From positions 17,743,294-17,807,293 of the forward strand of contig JAIUCV010000009.1 of assembly GCA_026724425.1 (NCBI GenBank): a DNA stretch of 64,000 bases. The letters are read 5' to 3'. This DNA comes from Erythrophleum ivorense (taxonomy: Eukaryota; Streptophyta; Magnoliopsida; Fabales; Fabaceae). Shown here one piece after another: positions 11,900-24,329 of the stretch. The position numbers and the translations under genes are program-made. Position 1 is the first letter of the stretch. Each line of letters starts with the position of its first letter. The notes under the pieces were generated by a model. That model did not search any database and was not told where the DNA came from. It saw nothing but the letters and a program-made list of their open reading frames with translations.

Positions 11900-12475
11900 T
11901 GATTTTTCAAAGTTGGTATCAGAATTTCGGATTTTCAGAAACACTGTTCATTTGGTCAGTTGTGTAATTGTGTCATCTGAGGGGCAAACGTGATCCAATG
12001 ATTACGAAATTTTATAGGCAGAAACTAGACGGTCACAGTGAATTGTAGCAACTGGAAGCACCTCATTTGGAGGTCTAGAAAGGAAGATATGCAATTTCGA
12101 AGTTCCAGCCCAGAATCAGTCATCCTACCAGACCCGAGGTACTGTTTCATCGTTTTCCGGGAGTTTGATTTGATGAATTGATCTAGAGACATTTTTACTC
12201 TCTAGTTAACATCCACATCTTTCCATAGTGATATCATTTGCATGCAGTGGATATTTGTGGAATTAGTTAGACATTTTTGAAGTCCATATCAGTAAACTGT
12301 GACAGTAGCAGAGCCTCCTCCGACCTCCAGATGATTTCGCATGTCAAACGCATTATGTGTGGGAATTTATGAGTTTCATATATTTTTCCCAGGAAGTAGA
12401 CAGTCTAAGCTTTCCAGAGTCACCAGGAGAGCATGTTTTCAATTTTTCTGCATTTAGTTATGAATTTCTAAACGC
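11900..12475 (+). repeat. Four diverged ~185-bp units in family B LTR
   Basis: The box TTTTTCAAAGTTGG or variants recurs at about 11900, 12090, 12271 and 12460, with spacings near 190, 180 and 190. It matches the array in the other A and B copies. Confidence 0.65.
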
Positions 12476-12773
12476 TGCCCAGAAATGAGGCCAAGTATGG
12501 CCGAAATTGAGCATGCATGATTCATACCACTTTTCGGTTTCCATAGGTTTAAATCATGTTTTTGAGGATGAAATAAGTCTTAATGATGCAATGTAATATG
12601 AGGAGGCATATAATGAGCTCACTCGGTCCACGTGACACTAAAATGCATTTTTACTCCATGCCACAATGTGAGAAAGTATAAGATTCCAATTAGGAAGCTT
12701 CCCCCTCATCCTTCCCATATGTATATGAGCATGTAAGGCATGATGGGTATGAGCTAGAAATGAAGGTGTTACA

Positions 12774-13023
12774 TCTAGACACTTGGGTGTTATGGCTAGG
12801 GGGTGACTCTTTGTCTCACTTCCCCTCTAAACTGGTCCTGTGTAGCTACAGTCTCATCTTTTGCCGTGTTGCATCACTACCTGTCTCTGCATTAAGTAGG
12901 ACATCTCGGAATGGCCTAAGTATGACTAGCAGGGAGAATTAAGGCTTACATACTCTCTCTAGCAAGCCTCTTCCTATCAATGAGATCATTTCTCATCATT
13001 TATATCTAGGGCTTGCCACTAAT
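12774..13023. other. Residual insertion-site sequence, part 3
   Basis: Continues 9576-9933 after removal of the family B solo LTR. Nothing recognised. It stops at the start of the next family A LTR. Confidence 0.45.
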
Positions 13024-15632
13024 TGTAAATTTGGTTCTCTAAAAATGAAAGAAAACGTGAGAAACGTAACGTGCAGTTTCTTCATTAATAAACAAAACTC
13101 ATTGGATATAAAAGGAAGTACCCTAAAATGATGTAGTTAAGGCTCTAAAAAATTTGGGAAGCATTCTAGACTCCTAAAAACGAGAATCCCAGGCTCAGAT
13201 GGAAAGAAAAACGGAGCTAGAATGAAGAAATAATTTCTTATGAAAAGCTTACGAAATGTAATGATATTTTCATAATTTTGAGCAAATTTTAGAATTCACA
13301 CAGAAGGACTTTTTAAATAAAAGTTCTGAGTTCTTCGGGGTGCTCAGAGGCCCTGAAAATCATGGAAAGCCCCGAGACAGTTAAATCCCCTCCGGTGGAC
13401 GTTTTTCAACGTCGATGTGCCAGAACTTTGACGGGTTCATTCGGGAAGCTTTTAGCTCCGATTTGAGTGATTTCAAAGGCATTTTACTTAATTGGCAACT
13501 TGAATTTTATAATAGAAAAGACGGTTCTTAAAAAAGAGCTAAAACGAAGGAGAAACAAAAATGCAAAGTATAAAGGGCAAAATTGAAATTTTTTAAAAAG
13601 TCACTTTCTTACACCTATATATAGGTGGCACCCCACTTTCCCCTTCATTTGGAATCAGAAATTTCTGCATAATTTTAGAAGTGAGATCTAGGGTTTGGGC
13701 ACACAAGAGAGGAAGAAGAAGAAAGAGAAAATCTAAGCTTAAAGTATGCTTCCATGGTGATTTTTCATGCTTTTCTTCATCCACACCTCCTCTCCTTTCT
13801 TCTCCTTTGTTTCCTTTGATTAAAATGAAGTTTATAAATCTGATTCAAGGGAGAAATTCAAGAAAAATTTCCAATTTGAAGAGAGGAGTTTGGAAAAAGC
13901 AAGATTCAAGCCAAATTAAGCAAGGAAACTAGGTAAAATTTCATCCTATGGTTGCTATTCTTGATTCCCCTTCTTCTCCAATTTGACACACATAGGGAAC
14001 CCTAGGAGGATCTGATTTTAAGCCCAAACAAGCATGAATCTTAGGTATTTGAAGGAGAAGAACAAGAATATACAAAGAAAACAACAAAATAACCATTAGA
14101 TTTCAAGATGCAAATTCTAGGGTTTCAAGTGTTCCTTCTAAATTCTGATTTTGTGTGATGATTCCTAGGTTTAATTAAGAGTTTAAATGAGTTATTGAGA
14201 CCCCTAAGATGCTCCCCACATGCTTCCTCCTTCAAGTAAACAAAGAAATTTCCAAAGAGGCCAAGGAAGCCCATAGTCTTAGCCAAGATGAAATTTTATA
14301 GCTAGGGAGAGTTTTAAATTTTTCTGAGGCCATTTTTGAGTCATATTTGATGAATGAAAATGAGGGGAGGCCTTGGAAAAAAATTTAGAACTCAAAGAAA
14401 GTGATTTAGTGCTTTAGGTTCCATATTATGACCTAAAGAAGCAACATGATGTTAGGCTCTTTGTTTTAATGGTGTGATGACTCCAAGAGACTTAAAAGGA
14501 GTCAAGAATTATATTTGAAAGGAAAGAATGGAGCCCAGAATTTATTTGAGGGGTGTTGCTTCATTAGGTGCATTTATGGACCATAATGGAACTTATAGAA
14601 CAATCTAGTATCTAAGCAAGTTTATGGCCTTAGAGATTGTTTTATGAACCTAATTGGCTTCCATAAATTGTATCTAGACCAAGAGAAGCCATCTCCACAA
14701 GTTTGTGTGTGTGTCCAAAAGAGGAGGCTTGAAATCCAGGAAAAAAGTATGTGATTGTGTGCAAGGTAGCTCTCTCCATCTTCTTTCATGCATGGATGTG
14801 TGTTTAGCTTGTCTTAAAATGTGTGTATGTGTATTTTCAAGCCATAAAAAGTATGCTAGCATAATTTTATATGCCATGATTGATGATGACATATTGTATT
14901 TTCAAATGATGCTATGATGTTTGTTTGAGTTTGCTTGAGTGTGGAGAGGCCAAGAACTCTTAACCATGGTGAGGATGAGCCAATAACCCTTAGAATTTGG
15001 TTAAGACAAAGTAAAGAGTCTCCTAAAAGCAAAGTGGGCTCCCAAGAGTATGGTTGAGTCCAAAGCTCTTAAAGAACAGGTGAGGTAAGTCCAAAATCCA
15101 TGAAGAAAAGTGTGAGGTCAATCCAAACACTTGGTGAGCTCTTGAATGTCTTGTATGACTTGTTCACATGCCAAGCTTGCTTCTTGAATGTTCATGACTT
15201 CTATGATAACCATCCATGTATTTTTAAGGCTTGCTTTGCATATATTATATATGATTGATTGGGAGATGAGCTATTGGGATTCTTTGAATCTCATTCTCTC
15301 CTCTTCAATGGTTTAATATGCTAGGTGGACCAAGTGGATATAGTAATGGGAGCCAATGACATTAAAGAAAGGAGATTGACATCCATATGTCTAGCATTTA
15401 CCTTTTAAAGCCATAATGAACCATAATGATGTATATTATTGTTGTAAATGGTCTATAACCCTTGATACATATATAATTATGATATTATGTAATATACAAA
15501 TGAGAGAATGTGTTATGTGAATGATGGAATGTAAATTGAGTATGTTATGACATTATAGCTTCATGAATGACTTTATGGAAATATGCATAAGTGTGGATGA
15601 AAAGGCCAAAATGAGATGCATGAGATTTGGAC
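13024..15632 (+). mobile_element. Truncated family A LTR, plus strand
   Basis: It starts TGTAAATTTGGTTCTC and runs parallel to the 5' 2.5 kb of the complete family A copies: TATA box at 13616, hairpin at 15276, and the gene-free middle. It stops inside the LTR near 15632, where an inverted copy begins. The last roughly 1 kb, including the 185-bp units, is missing. No TSD can be assigned. Confidence 0.85.
13616..13634 (+). promoter_or_regulatory. TATA box of family A LTR
   Basis: TATATATAGGTGGCACCCC, aligned with the TATA plus GC patch of the other family A copies. Transcription start not determinable. Confidence 0.55.
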
Positions 15633-18351
15633 CATTATGGTCAATTTTGGCTTCATATAGGATACCAAAATGTCCAAATGGCTTTCCTTGGGGTTTGGCA
15701 CCTCCTGGGAAAGTCTAAAAGCATGATTATGACTTGTGTGAGTTGCCCAAGTGATCCCAAACCTTATGCATTTCATTTTGGCTATTTCACTTCCATTCAT
15801 ACACCCTAATGCAAAATTGTCATTACATGACCAAAATGAGTATTTTTATACATATAACCCTAGTTCTCATTTATACACAACACGTTAACATAATTATACA
15901 TACTCATAACATCATAGGTCATATACAACTAGGGATTTCACAATTGCTATCCATAAGGCCTTAAAGTAACAATTTCAAGACACTTTGATGTCATGCTCTC
16001 ATCTTCAAGATGGTTAGCTTCCATTACCTTTCTCTTTTGGTCCACCTAGTATGTTAGAACATTGGAGAGGAGGGAATGAGATTCAAAGAATCCCAATAAC
16101 TCATCTCTTATTCAATCATACATAAAGCATGCAAAATAAGTCTCACAAATGCATGCACGACATATGGACATATGCAATCATTCAAGAAGCATTCTTAGCA
16201 TTTGAAAATGTCATACATAGCATACATAGACTTGCCAAGCAAGTGGATTGGCCTTACCCATTTACTTGTGGATTTTGGATTTGCCTCACCTATTCTTTAA
16301 GAGGTTCTTGGACTCAACCATGCTCTTAGGAGTCAACCTCACTTTTGGGAGACTCTTTACTTTGTCTCAACCAATCTTAAGGGTTCTTGGCTTATCCTCA
16401 CCATAGCTATAGGTTCTTGGCCTCACCACACTCAAGCAAACCAAGGCAAACATCATTTGGAAAATATAATGCATCATCATGGTACCATGGAGTAAGAGCT
16501 CATGCTAGAACATTTTTCATGGCTTGAAATATATATACACACATTTAAAGACAAGTAAAGCAAGCAATCATGCATAAGAAAAGGTGGAGAGAGCTACCTT
16601 GCTAATATTTGTACACTTTTTTCTTAAGCCTTGATTCCTCTCCCTTGACCTCACACACCCAAGAAGGTGGAGATCATTCCTTTTTGGCCTAAAGACACAA
16701 TTTATGGAAGCTAATTAGGTTCATGAAATTAATTCAAACGCCACACAACTTGCTTAGACTTTAGCTTGGTCTATAAACCCCTTTATGTTTCCAAGAATGC
16801 ACCTAATGAAGCAACACCCATCAAATAAATTCTAGGCTCTATTCTTTTTTTCAAATATGATTCTTGACTCCTTTTAAGCCTCTTGGAGTCATCACACAAT
16901 TAAAATAAAGAGCTCAACTACATGTTGCTTCTTTAGGTCATATTATGGAACATATAAGGCCAAATCACTTTCTATAGTTTCTAAATTTTTTCCAAGGCTT
17001 TCCCTCATCTTCACTCATCATATATGACTCAAAAATGGGTTTGGAACAAATTAAAACTATCCCTAAGTACACAAACTCCCTTAGGCCAAGACTAGGAAGT
17101 TTGATGATCTCCTTGAACTTTGCTTTGTTTTCTTGATGGAGGAAGTACATGGGGAGACTTCTAGGGATTTTAGAAGCTCATTTAAACTCTCATTTAGACA
17201 TAGGAATCAAGGTATCAAATCAGATTTTGTAAGGAACATATGAAACCCTAAACTTTGCATCTTAAATTTCTATGGTTATTTGTTAATTTTCTTTGCATAT
17301 TCTTAATCTCCACACCCTTTTTTCTAAGAATCACCCTTGGTTCTACCTAAAAATCAAATCCTCTTAGGTCTTCTCAAGTAGGGCGAAATGGTAGAGAAGG
17401 GGAGCAAGGGGTAACAACCATAGAAGAAGAAATTACCTTGTTTTCTTACTTTTTCTCACTTGAATCTTGTGTCCTTTGAGCTCCTCTCTTCAAATCCAAA
17501 ATTTCCCCCCAATTTTTCCCTTAAAAAAGATTTATAAACTTCATTATAATCATAGGAAACAAAGGAGAATGAAGGAGAGGAAGTTTGGATGGAAGAAAGC
17601 ATGAAAAACTACCAAAATTTCATACCTTTTTGCTTGAATTTCTCCTCCTCTTCTTCTTCCTCTTGTGCACCTCATCCTAGGGCTTCTTTCTTTGGTTTAG
17701 GATAGAAACATATAAGGCTACATGAGGGTGAGAGTAGGGAGCCACTTATATAATATATAAGGGAGGAAGAAGAACTTTTCAAAAATTTCTATTTTGCCCT
17801 TCATTCTTGGCATTTTTGTTTCTAATTTGTTTTAGCTCCTTTTTTAGAACCTTCTTTTTCATTATAAAATTTAGGTTCCCAATTTAGTAAAATACCTTTA
17901 GAATCACTCAAATTGAAGCTAAGACTTTCCTGAACAAATCTATCAAAGTTCGGGTATACTGATGTTGGAAAATGTCCACCGGATGAGCTTTAGCTGTTTT
18001 GGGGCTTCTCATGGTTTTTAGGGCCTCTGAGAACCTTGGAGAACTCAAAAATTTTATTTAAAAATTCCTCCTATATGAATTCCAAAAATTACTCAAAATT
18101 ATGAAAATGCCATTATGTTTCGTAAGTTTTTTGTAAGAAATTGTTTCTTCATTCTAGCTCAGTTTTTCTTCCCATTTGAGCCTGGGATTCTCATTTTTAG
18201 GAGTCTAGAATGCTTCCCAAATTTTTTGGAACCTTAACTACGTCATTTTAGGGGACTTCCTTTTGTATTTGATGAGTTTCATTCATTTACGAAGAAACTG
18301 TACATTACGTTTCTCATATTTTTTCTTGTTTTTAGAGAACCAGATGTTACA
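15633..18351 (-). mobile_element. Truncated family A LTR, minus strand
   Basis: On the minus strand it starts TGTAACATCTGGTTCTC at 18351 and follows the complete copy at 5993-9575 for about 2.6 kb. It stops at 15633 in the middle of the LTR. It has a TATA site at 17739-17762 and the hairpin at 16078-16094. No TSD pairs with the right flank TTAGC. Confidence 0.85.
17739..17762 (-). promoter_or_regulatory. TATA box of family A LTR
   Basis: The minus strand has CTTATATATTATATAAGTGG followed by CTCCC at the family A promoter position. A duplicated TATA run distinguishes this copy. Confidence 0.5.
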
Positions 18352-19991
18352 TTAGCCCTATTATAACCTTGAATAAAAGTCCTTTTGATTTGTGTATTGC
18401 TGTAACTTAGTTAGTGGAGATTGAGAAGATATACAAGCTGATGGTAGTGATGTTGTGAAAGGTTGAATTTGACAGGAATGCTTAACCTAAACACTTAAGA
18501 GAATTTAGGAGTAAACACATAACCAGCGAGGAGCTACCACTTTGATTCATTTTTTTTTGTCATGCTAATTTTTCTTCCTTGATTAGCAAGAAAGATTGCC
18601 TTTGACTGTTGAATATCTAAAAGGTTTGAATTGTGTTTAACTTGGTAATTTTGCATTTTGGTTTTATTTTCCATTTTTGTTTTTTATGTGTGTTTTGCCC
18701 AGGAATACAAAAGTCTAAGTTTAGGTGAATTTGATATTTTGATATTATTATATTTTATATTCCTCATATTTAGTCTTATTAATAATTCATAGTGGGTAAT
18801 TTGATGATGTTAGATTTATTTTATATTAAGTGGGCTAAAATTAGATTAATAAATTTTATTGTATTCTTATTATATTTATCGAATGGAGGCTCAATTATTT
18901 TTAATTGTATTTTGCAAGTTAGAAGATTCCTAAAGGGATTTGGATATTATCTTATTAAGACACTAAAGGATTTAGATGTTTTCTTCTAGATTAGTATGGG
19001 ATTTCTTTTAATTCTAGACCATTGGATGTGCATAACTCATCTTAGCCTTTGGATCTTTCTTGGTGAAAAAGCCAACATCATCTATTTAAAGAGAAGAAGA
19101 CGTCACCATGGAACACACTTCATCTTCTCTACTTCTCATTCTTTTTTTCATTTTTTCATGGCTTTCTAATTTTTCTTGGTGATCAATCCAGAGTCTGAAC
19201 TTGATAGGAAGTTTGAGCCCATGTTTGTATAGAACTCTGGTTTGGATTTTGATTTCAAAAGTATTTCATTTTTTTTGTTCTCTTTGTTTTCATGTAATTA
19301 TTATCATTCTGGTTAGATGATTTTTGTTGCCTAAATTTTGATTCGTTTGATCTATCTGAGAACATGTTTTGATTCAAGTAATTGATTAATCAAATAAATT
19401 CATTTTGAATTATGTTGGGATTTTGCGTACATCTCTAGTCAAGTGTGAAACAGTTTGGCTTCGTATTGTTGACAGAATTGCAATTGTGTTCTGATTAGTA
19501 ATACGAACTAATTAAAATCTTGAATGGTAGTTTAGGAATATTAATCGAAAATAACCAGAGGATTAAAAATCAAACTAGAGGTATTTTTAAATGACAAGGA
19601 TAGAGAAATATTAGGGGAAGAATTCTAGATTGGTTACAGATTATTCTGATTGAATTTCATTTTATTATATTTTGTTAATTAATTTGCTATTCTGTTTAAT
19701 TAGTGTAATTTTATATTTGAACCCCTAATCAATGCAATTTTATATTTTTGTTTCCTAAAATAATTGATTTGAGTAATAGCTTTATGGGAGACGACCTGAT
19801 AAGCATTATACTGCAAACCAACAAAAAATCACTAATCTTGGCCAGTTCAACAACCGTAAGTGAACAGTAATTTCTTTACCACTAGTATATGATGTTTATC
19901 TCGCAAGGTCAGTTAGACACACTATGATGTGTATGACACTAGGATATGTAAAGGGCACTATGATGCTAGAGGCACTATGATGTGTGGCCAG
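18352..19991. other. Unassigned sequence, partly LTR-like
   Basis: No ORF with recognisable similarity. From about 18560 it looks like an LTR of the Athila/Tat kind: AT-rich, with a TATTTAAAG site near 19083, and GGGAGACGACCTGATAAGC near 19786, a wording common near the 3' ends of such LTRs. No TG/CA pair with a TSD could be fixed. Near 19916-19985 the words CACTATGATG recur three times next to the truncation point of the Tat LTR. Confidence 0.4.
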
Positions 19992-22643
19992 TTCGAGTGC
20001 GAGTCTTGTTTGGGTGCTCTGTATTTATAGCTTTTGTTGAATCGTTGATTGATGAGGTAGGAGTTTTTGTATTCGCGGCATATGTATACTTAGGTTTGTA
20101 GCTCTACTAGTCTTTGAGTTTCTGTGTAATTGAAACCTGACTATGGAAATGAGATATGATGTGCTCTGTTACTCCTAAATGTCATGAACAAATTGATTTT
20201 GTTCAATATGCTATGGTAGCAAATGCTAGAATGCTGATTCAAGGATTACAATTTTGATATAGTGTGATTCAATTTTCAATAAAATAATAGATAGTAATTC
20301 TTAGTCTCCCATGCTTCGAGTTGGTCTTGAAGAAATTTGTAGCTGGTTATTAGTTTGTAATTGGAGCACATGCTTGAAGGTTTAACAGATTTGACCATAA
20401 TCAGATTTAGTAAGCTCGTAGGTGGTTTAAGCATTATCATTAAGAAAGTTTCGAGTTGCTATTGTGCTTTTGGATTTAAATCATTTAAGACAAATAAAGA
20501 TGCGAGTCTTAATACATTTTGGTTAATTTGAATTCTGGACCGATTTTCAACCTTGATCTAATTCTTTTTTCGTCCTTTCTCTACCTTCTCATGGCAATTG
20601 GATCACTAGTCTTATAACCCCAAAGTGCATATTCCAGGGATTCTAAATTAAGGACCAGAAGAAATAAGGTGAAAGCATGACTGGTTTCACGTCTCTGTTT
20701 CTATTTTTAGTCCTTTTTGTTTTCTTTGTTACCCTTGAAATGAGATGTGTATTCAATATTATTGGGGTTTTGAATTGGCCACAATAGCACACTTAAACAC
20801 AAACATCTAGTTGTCTATGTCACTATTTTGTTTTTTTGCTCCTGTTTTCGTTTTTATTTGTTTTTATTTTTCTTTCCCTCTCCTAGAACTATGGTGTGGG
20901 AATTTTTGTCCCCTCAGATATATAGGACCATCGAGGAACCATGTGGGACAACAAGTCTCCTTGGCATTTACTGGATTTTTTCATGCGCGTGCTAATGAAT
21001 TTTTGGTTTCAGCTTATACGTAGTTTGGCTAAAAATAATAATAATGACGAACTTCAAGAAAAAAGGAAGAAAATTTCAAATTCAAGTCTTTGATGAAGTA
21101 AAAAAGGAATTTTAGATAAAAAGAAAAAGGAAAAGGGAGAAAGAATTTTATGTGAGTTCTTGATTTTGGGTTCCTATAGCCCGCATCAAGTTAATTCTAG
21201 TTTCAAGAAAGTGTAATTAAAAAAAACACAAAAAGAGAGTTTTCAAGAAGGGAAAAATTCTCTTTTTAAAAAGTGAAGAACACTCCTAAAAAAAAAAGAG
21301 GAAAACCAAAGAAGAAGCAAAAACAATAAAAGCAAAACAAAAAAACAAAAAATGATAGATGAGAATAAAAATGAAGGCATGAAAAAAAGAATTTTTAGAA
21401 GGTCAAATGGATTTCTATTAAAATAAAAACATGCATTTACAAGGGTTGGAGTTCATATTTTAAATATAAGAAAGTCAGAAAAAGAAAAAGAAGAAGGGCA
21501 AAGTTATTATATAGAAAATCAATCTATTTGGGGATTATGTTTAAATCGAAAAAAACAAGAAAATAATAAAATAAAACAAAAAGGAGTCTTTCTCTATAAA
21601 TAATAAAAGGTTTTCAAAGGTAAAATTTAGCTTTTCTTCCTTCTCAAAAGTTCGCCAAACTAAAAGAAAATTAAAACAAACAAAAAAATTTTAAAAAAAA
21701 ACAAAAATAATAATAAATAATAATATATATAAAAAAAGGAATACAAAAATACAAAAAAAACAAGAACAAATTCATAAAAATATAAAGAAAACAATAAATA
21801 AAAACAAACAAACAACAAAAAAGAAATGTAGAAAAAAAGGAAAAAATGAAAGATAAAAAAATAATACTGGAAAAAGAAAAATTGAAAATGAAAAAAAAGA
21901 AAAATTAATTTTACCTTTAACAAATCAAAACACATTAACTAATTTCTAAAATTCGTTTTATTTGCTAAAGGGAAAAGTAATTTTTATTTTTTTTGTCTTT
22001 TCACAAAAAATAATAATAAAAGTTTAGTCATTTAAAATAAAAATATATATAAAAAATAAAAGAAAAAAAAAACAAAAAAGGAGAAACAATTAAAAAAAAC
22101 AACAACAACAAAAACACAACAAAACAAAAAACAAAAAAAACAAGCAAACACAACTTTCGATTCGAACTACGTAGACTTTGATCCCTTTCGAAGGGTGCGT
22201 AGGCCCTAGACTCTCATCCTAGGTCAAGTTCGCCATTGTAAATAAATATTTCTTTTAATTTTATTTCTTTAATTTCTTTCATCTTATTCTTAATTTTATT
22301 TCTTTAATTCCTTCTTCTTTTTTTACTCTTAATTTTATTTCATTTAATTTCCTTACTTCTTATTTTGCATGTAATTTGTTAAGGATTAAAGGCCATGATA
22401 ATTTTGCAAAACTAACTTAGAGTAACCATTCTGAGGAACAGGTGTAGTGGGGTGCCTAACACCTTCCCCACTCAAAAATCGACTACCGAATTTATTTTTT
22501 GGTTCGTATACTATTTTTCTTGTTTTCTAAATAAAAAAAAAGTTTTTCCAAAGTTTTGTATTTTCAAAAATTTGGTGGCGACTTTATTACATTTAATTTT
22601 GATTTCAGTTTGGCACCATAGGGTCGCATTTTTGGGTGTGACA
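19992..22643 (+). repeat. 5' LTR of the Tat/Ogre element, 5'-truncated
   Basis: Matches the 3' LTR from 43016 on, closely and in order, ending GTGTGACA at 22643. The first roughly 1125 bp of the LTR (compare 41891-43015) are absent. TGTATTTATAGC near 20021 is a candidate TATA site. The short ORFs are either in T-rich or A-rich stretches and are not conserved as proteins. Confidence 0.9.
21020..22150 (+). repeat. Extremely A-rich block in the Tat LTR
   Basis: About 1.1 kb where A dominates one strand, with runs of A, AAT and CAA units. The 3' LTR has the same block at 46170-47275, so it is a family feature and not a local expansion. The Phe-rich antisense ORF within it is compositional. Confidence 0.75.
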
Positions 22644-22646
22644 GTA

Positions 22647-22663
22647 TGGCGACTCAGTTGGGG
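22647..22663 (+). other. Primer-binding site of the Tat element
   Basis: TGGCGACTCAGTTGGGG begins three bases after the LTR end. Similar TGGCGACTC sites are typical of Tat/Ogre elements and are read as tRNA-Arg primed. The last bases deviate from the usual form, so the primer identity is moderately certain. Confidence 0.75.
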
Positions 22664-24329
22664 TTAGTTTGAGAGTCAAGTCCAATTTTAAGTTAGTTGT
22701 GCAAGATATTATGGCCTTTTTTAATTTTTGATTATCCTTTTGTTTGTTGTTTACCTCATATGATTAAGGTAGATAACATGCCATTTACATGCTTGCTTCA
22801 TCTGTTTTATTTCATTGATTGTATATATAACACACGTTACGATAGATAACATGTGGAATAAAACCTTAGGATAGATGACTGTGTTTATACATATTTTACT
22901 TCTTTTGTTTATATTTGTGTATATACTTCTCTACTTATTGTTCTACCAATTAGCCTAGCAGATGAGGGTTGGGTAGCCTAGAGGATGAAGAGGTAAATGC
23001 TCTCCTCACACACGTCACTGTAACACAAACATATCACACATATTATGGGCCCTATACCCGGGTCTGAGTGCTCCCTAGGTTAGTAGAGGTTTATACTGAT
23101 TTTCCTGTGAAGCCTTGTGCTTCCTAAGGCTATCACGAAGACCTCACCTAAATTGTGCCTTGTTATATGGGTTTGACCTGTGTAGGATCTCTTTCCTCTC
23201 AAGGTCAAATTTATATAGTGAGATCTTCACCTCATGGTGGGGGCAATTTAGGGACCAATGTTTAAGAGTCATAAATTTACCTGATAAATTTGCACTGATA
23301 GTCAAGCCATAGATGCCTCCCAAATAGTTAGAGTCAGGCTCCAATGATCACAACTTAAGATCTACCCATATTAGGACAAAGGAGGGCGTTTTTAATTATT
23401 TGTTCATCACATCCATGCATCCAATGATATCCATAGGAAAAAGTGACACATTGTCACTGTTTACTAGAGTAGTTAATGGGTTGTCATGGCACAATTAGAC
23501 GTGCATTAACTATGATGAAAGTCCACATTAGTCAAACCAACCCCTGCTTAGCAAGTTTTTGACCCTGAAGAGGCCATAACCATATTCCTTATAGTCCCTC
23601 AAAAAGGGGAATCTTTTAGCACACATTTATTTTCTCTATACATTCAAAAAAGGGGTAAGATAAAATAATAAATAATGCACAATCTATTAGAAATCTCCAC
23701 CCCCACAAAACAATGAATTTCAAATAGAAAAGGAGTATTTTCAAAATTTTGGAGATTATAAAATTCATAAGTTTTGCATCGTCAATGAATAGGTGTGATG
23801 TCTCAGTTAGAGATTGGAACCTTTTTAAGACATCAATCTGTAGAAAAGACATATCTCTCTCGATTTAGTTGTCGACTACTTTCTTCCATGGAGCAATAAG
23901 TTCCTCGAGAAAGAGTACCAACTTTTATTATTTCTCTTACCAAGGCATTATATCCTAGTATAGATGTTAGTGGATCGTTATATTAGCTTGCTGAACATAT
24001 CAGCGTCAATTACGTAGGGAGTTATTCCTTCTTAAATTGATCTTCACACCCGCATTCTCTATGGAATAATAAATTCCTTGAGGATTGGATAAAATTGTCA
24101 AGCTAGCAATGATGATACACTAACCAATAAGCTTTGATATTTTGAAAACAGTGAACGCTTATACATGCTGATTGGCATAATGGAGGTAATGGGACCTTTG
24201 GGCAATAGACGATATCTGAGTTCAAGATAAATAGGCCTAATTGCGACTGGGACAAAGCTTAAAATCAAAGTAGAGGCTGAATCAGTTGAGAGCCTAATTA
24301 TATTGAGTGAGAAATTAAGTGGAAGGCAT
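22664..24329 (+). other. Long untranslated leader of the Tat element
   Basis: About 1.7 kb between PBS and ORF1 without a convincing coding region. Long leaders are usual in this lineage. Confidence 0.6.

Larger units (their letters stand above)
9934..12773 (+). mobile_element. Solo LTR, family B, TSD TCTAG
   Basis: It starts TGTAACAACTAG and ends GGTGTTACA, 2840 bp, between perfect TCTAG repeats at 9929-9933 and 12774-12778. There is no internal region. The first part is A/G rich and then holds the CTATAGCGAG palindrome cluster. The last 2 kb are related to family A. Other family B copies are at 35283-38145 and 50664-53336. Confidence 0.94.
13024..18351. repeat. Large inverted repeat of two family A LTRs
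   Basis: Arms of about 2.5-2.6 kb (13024-15632 and roughly 15760-18351) are in opposite orientation, LTR 5' ends outward, with a spacer of about 130 bp that belongs to the minus copy. By eye the arms are about 85-90 percent identical. A read-through transcript could fold into a long hairpin. Confidence 0.8.

Noticed and set aside
13024..18351. A single fold-back DNA transposon with terminal inverted repeats
   Set aside because: Arms are recognisable LTRs with TG starts, the flanks are not a direct duplication, and the join is inside the LTR on both sides.
19060..19160. Possible host promoter with TATTTAAAG and an ATG downstream
   Set aside because: The stretch resembles an LTR and no ORF of useful length follows.
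21660..21935. Phe/Tyr/Leu-rich antisense ORF that looks like a membrane protein; also 46576-47090
   Set aside because: Product of the A-rich LTR block read on the other strand; composition alone explains it.
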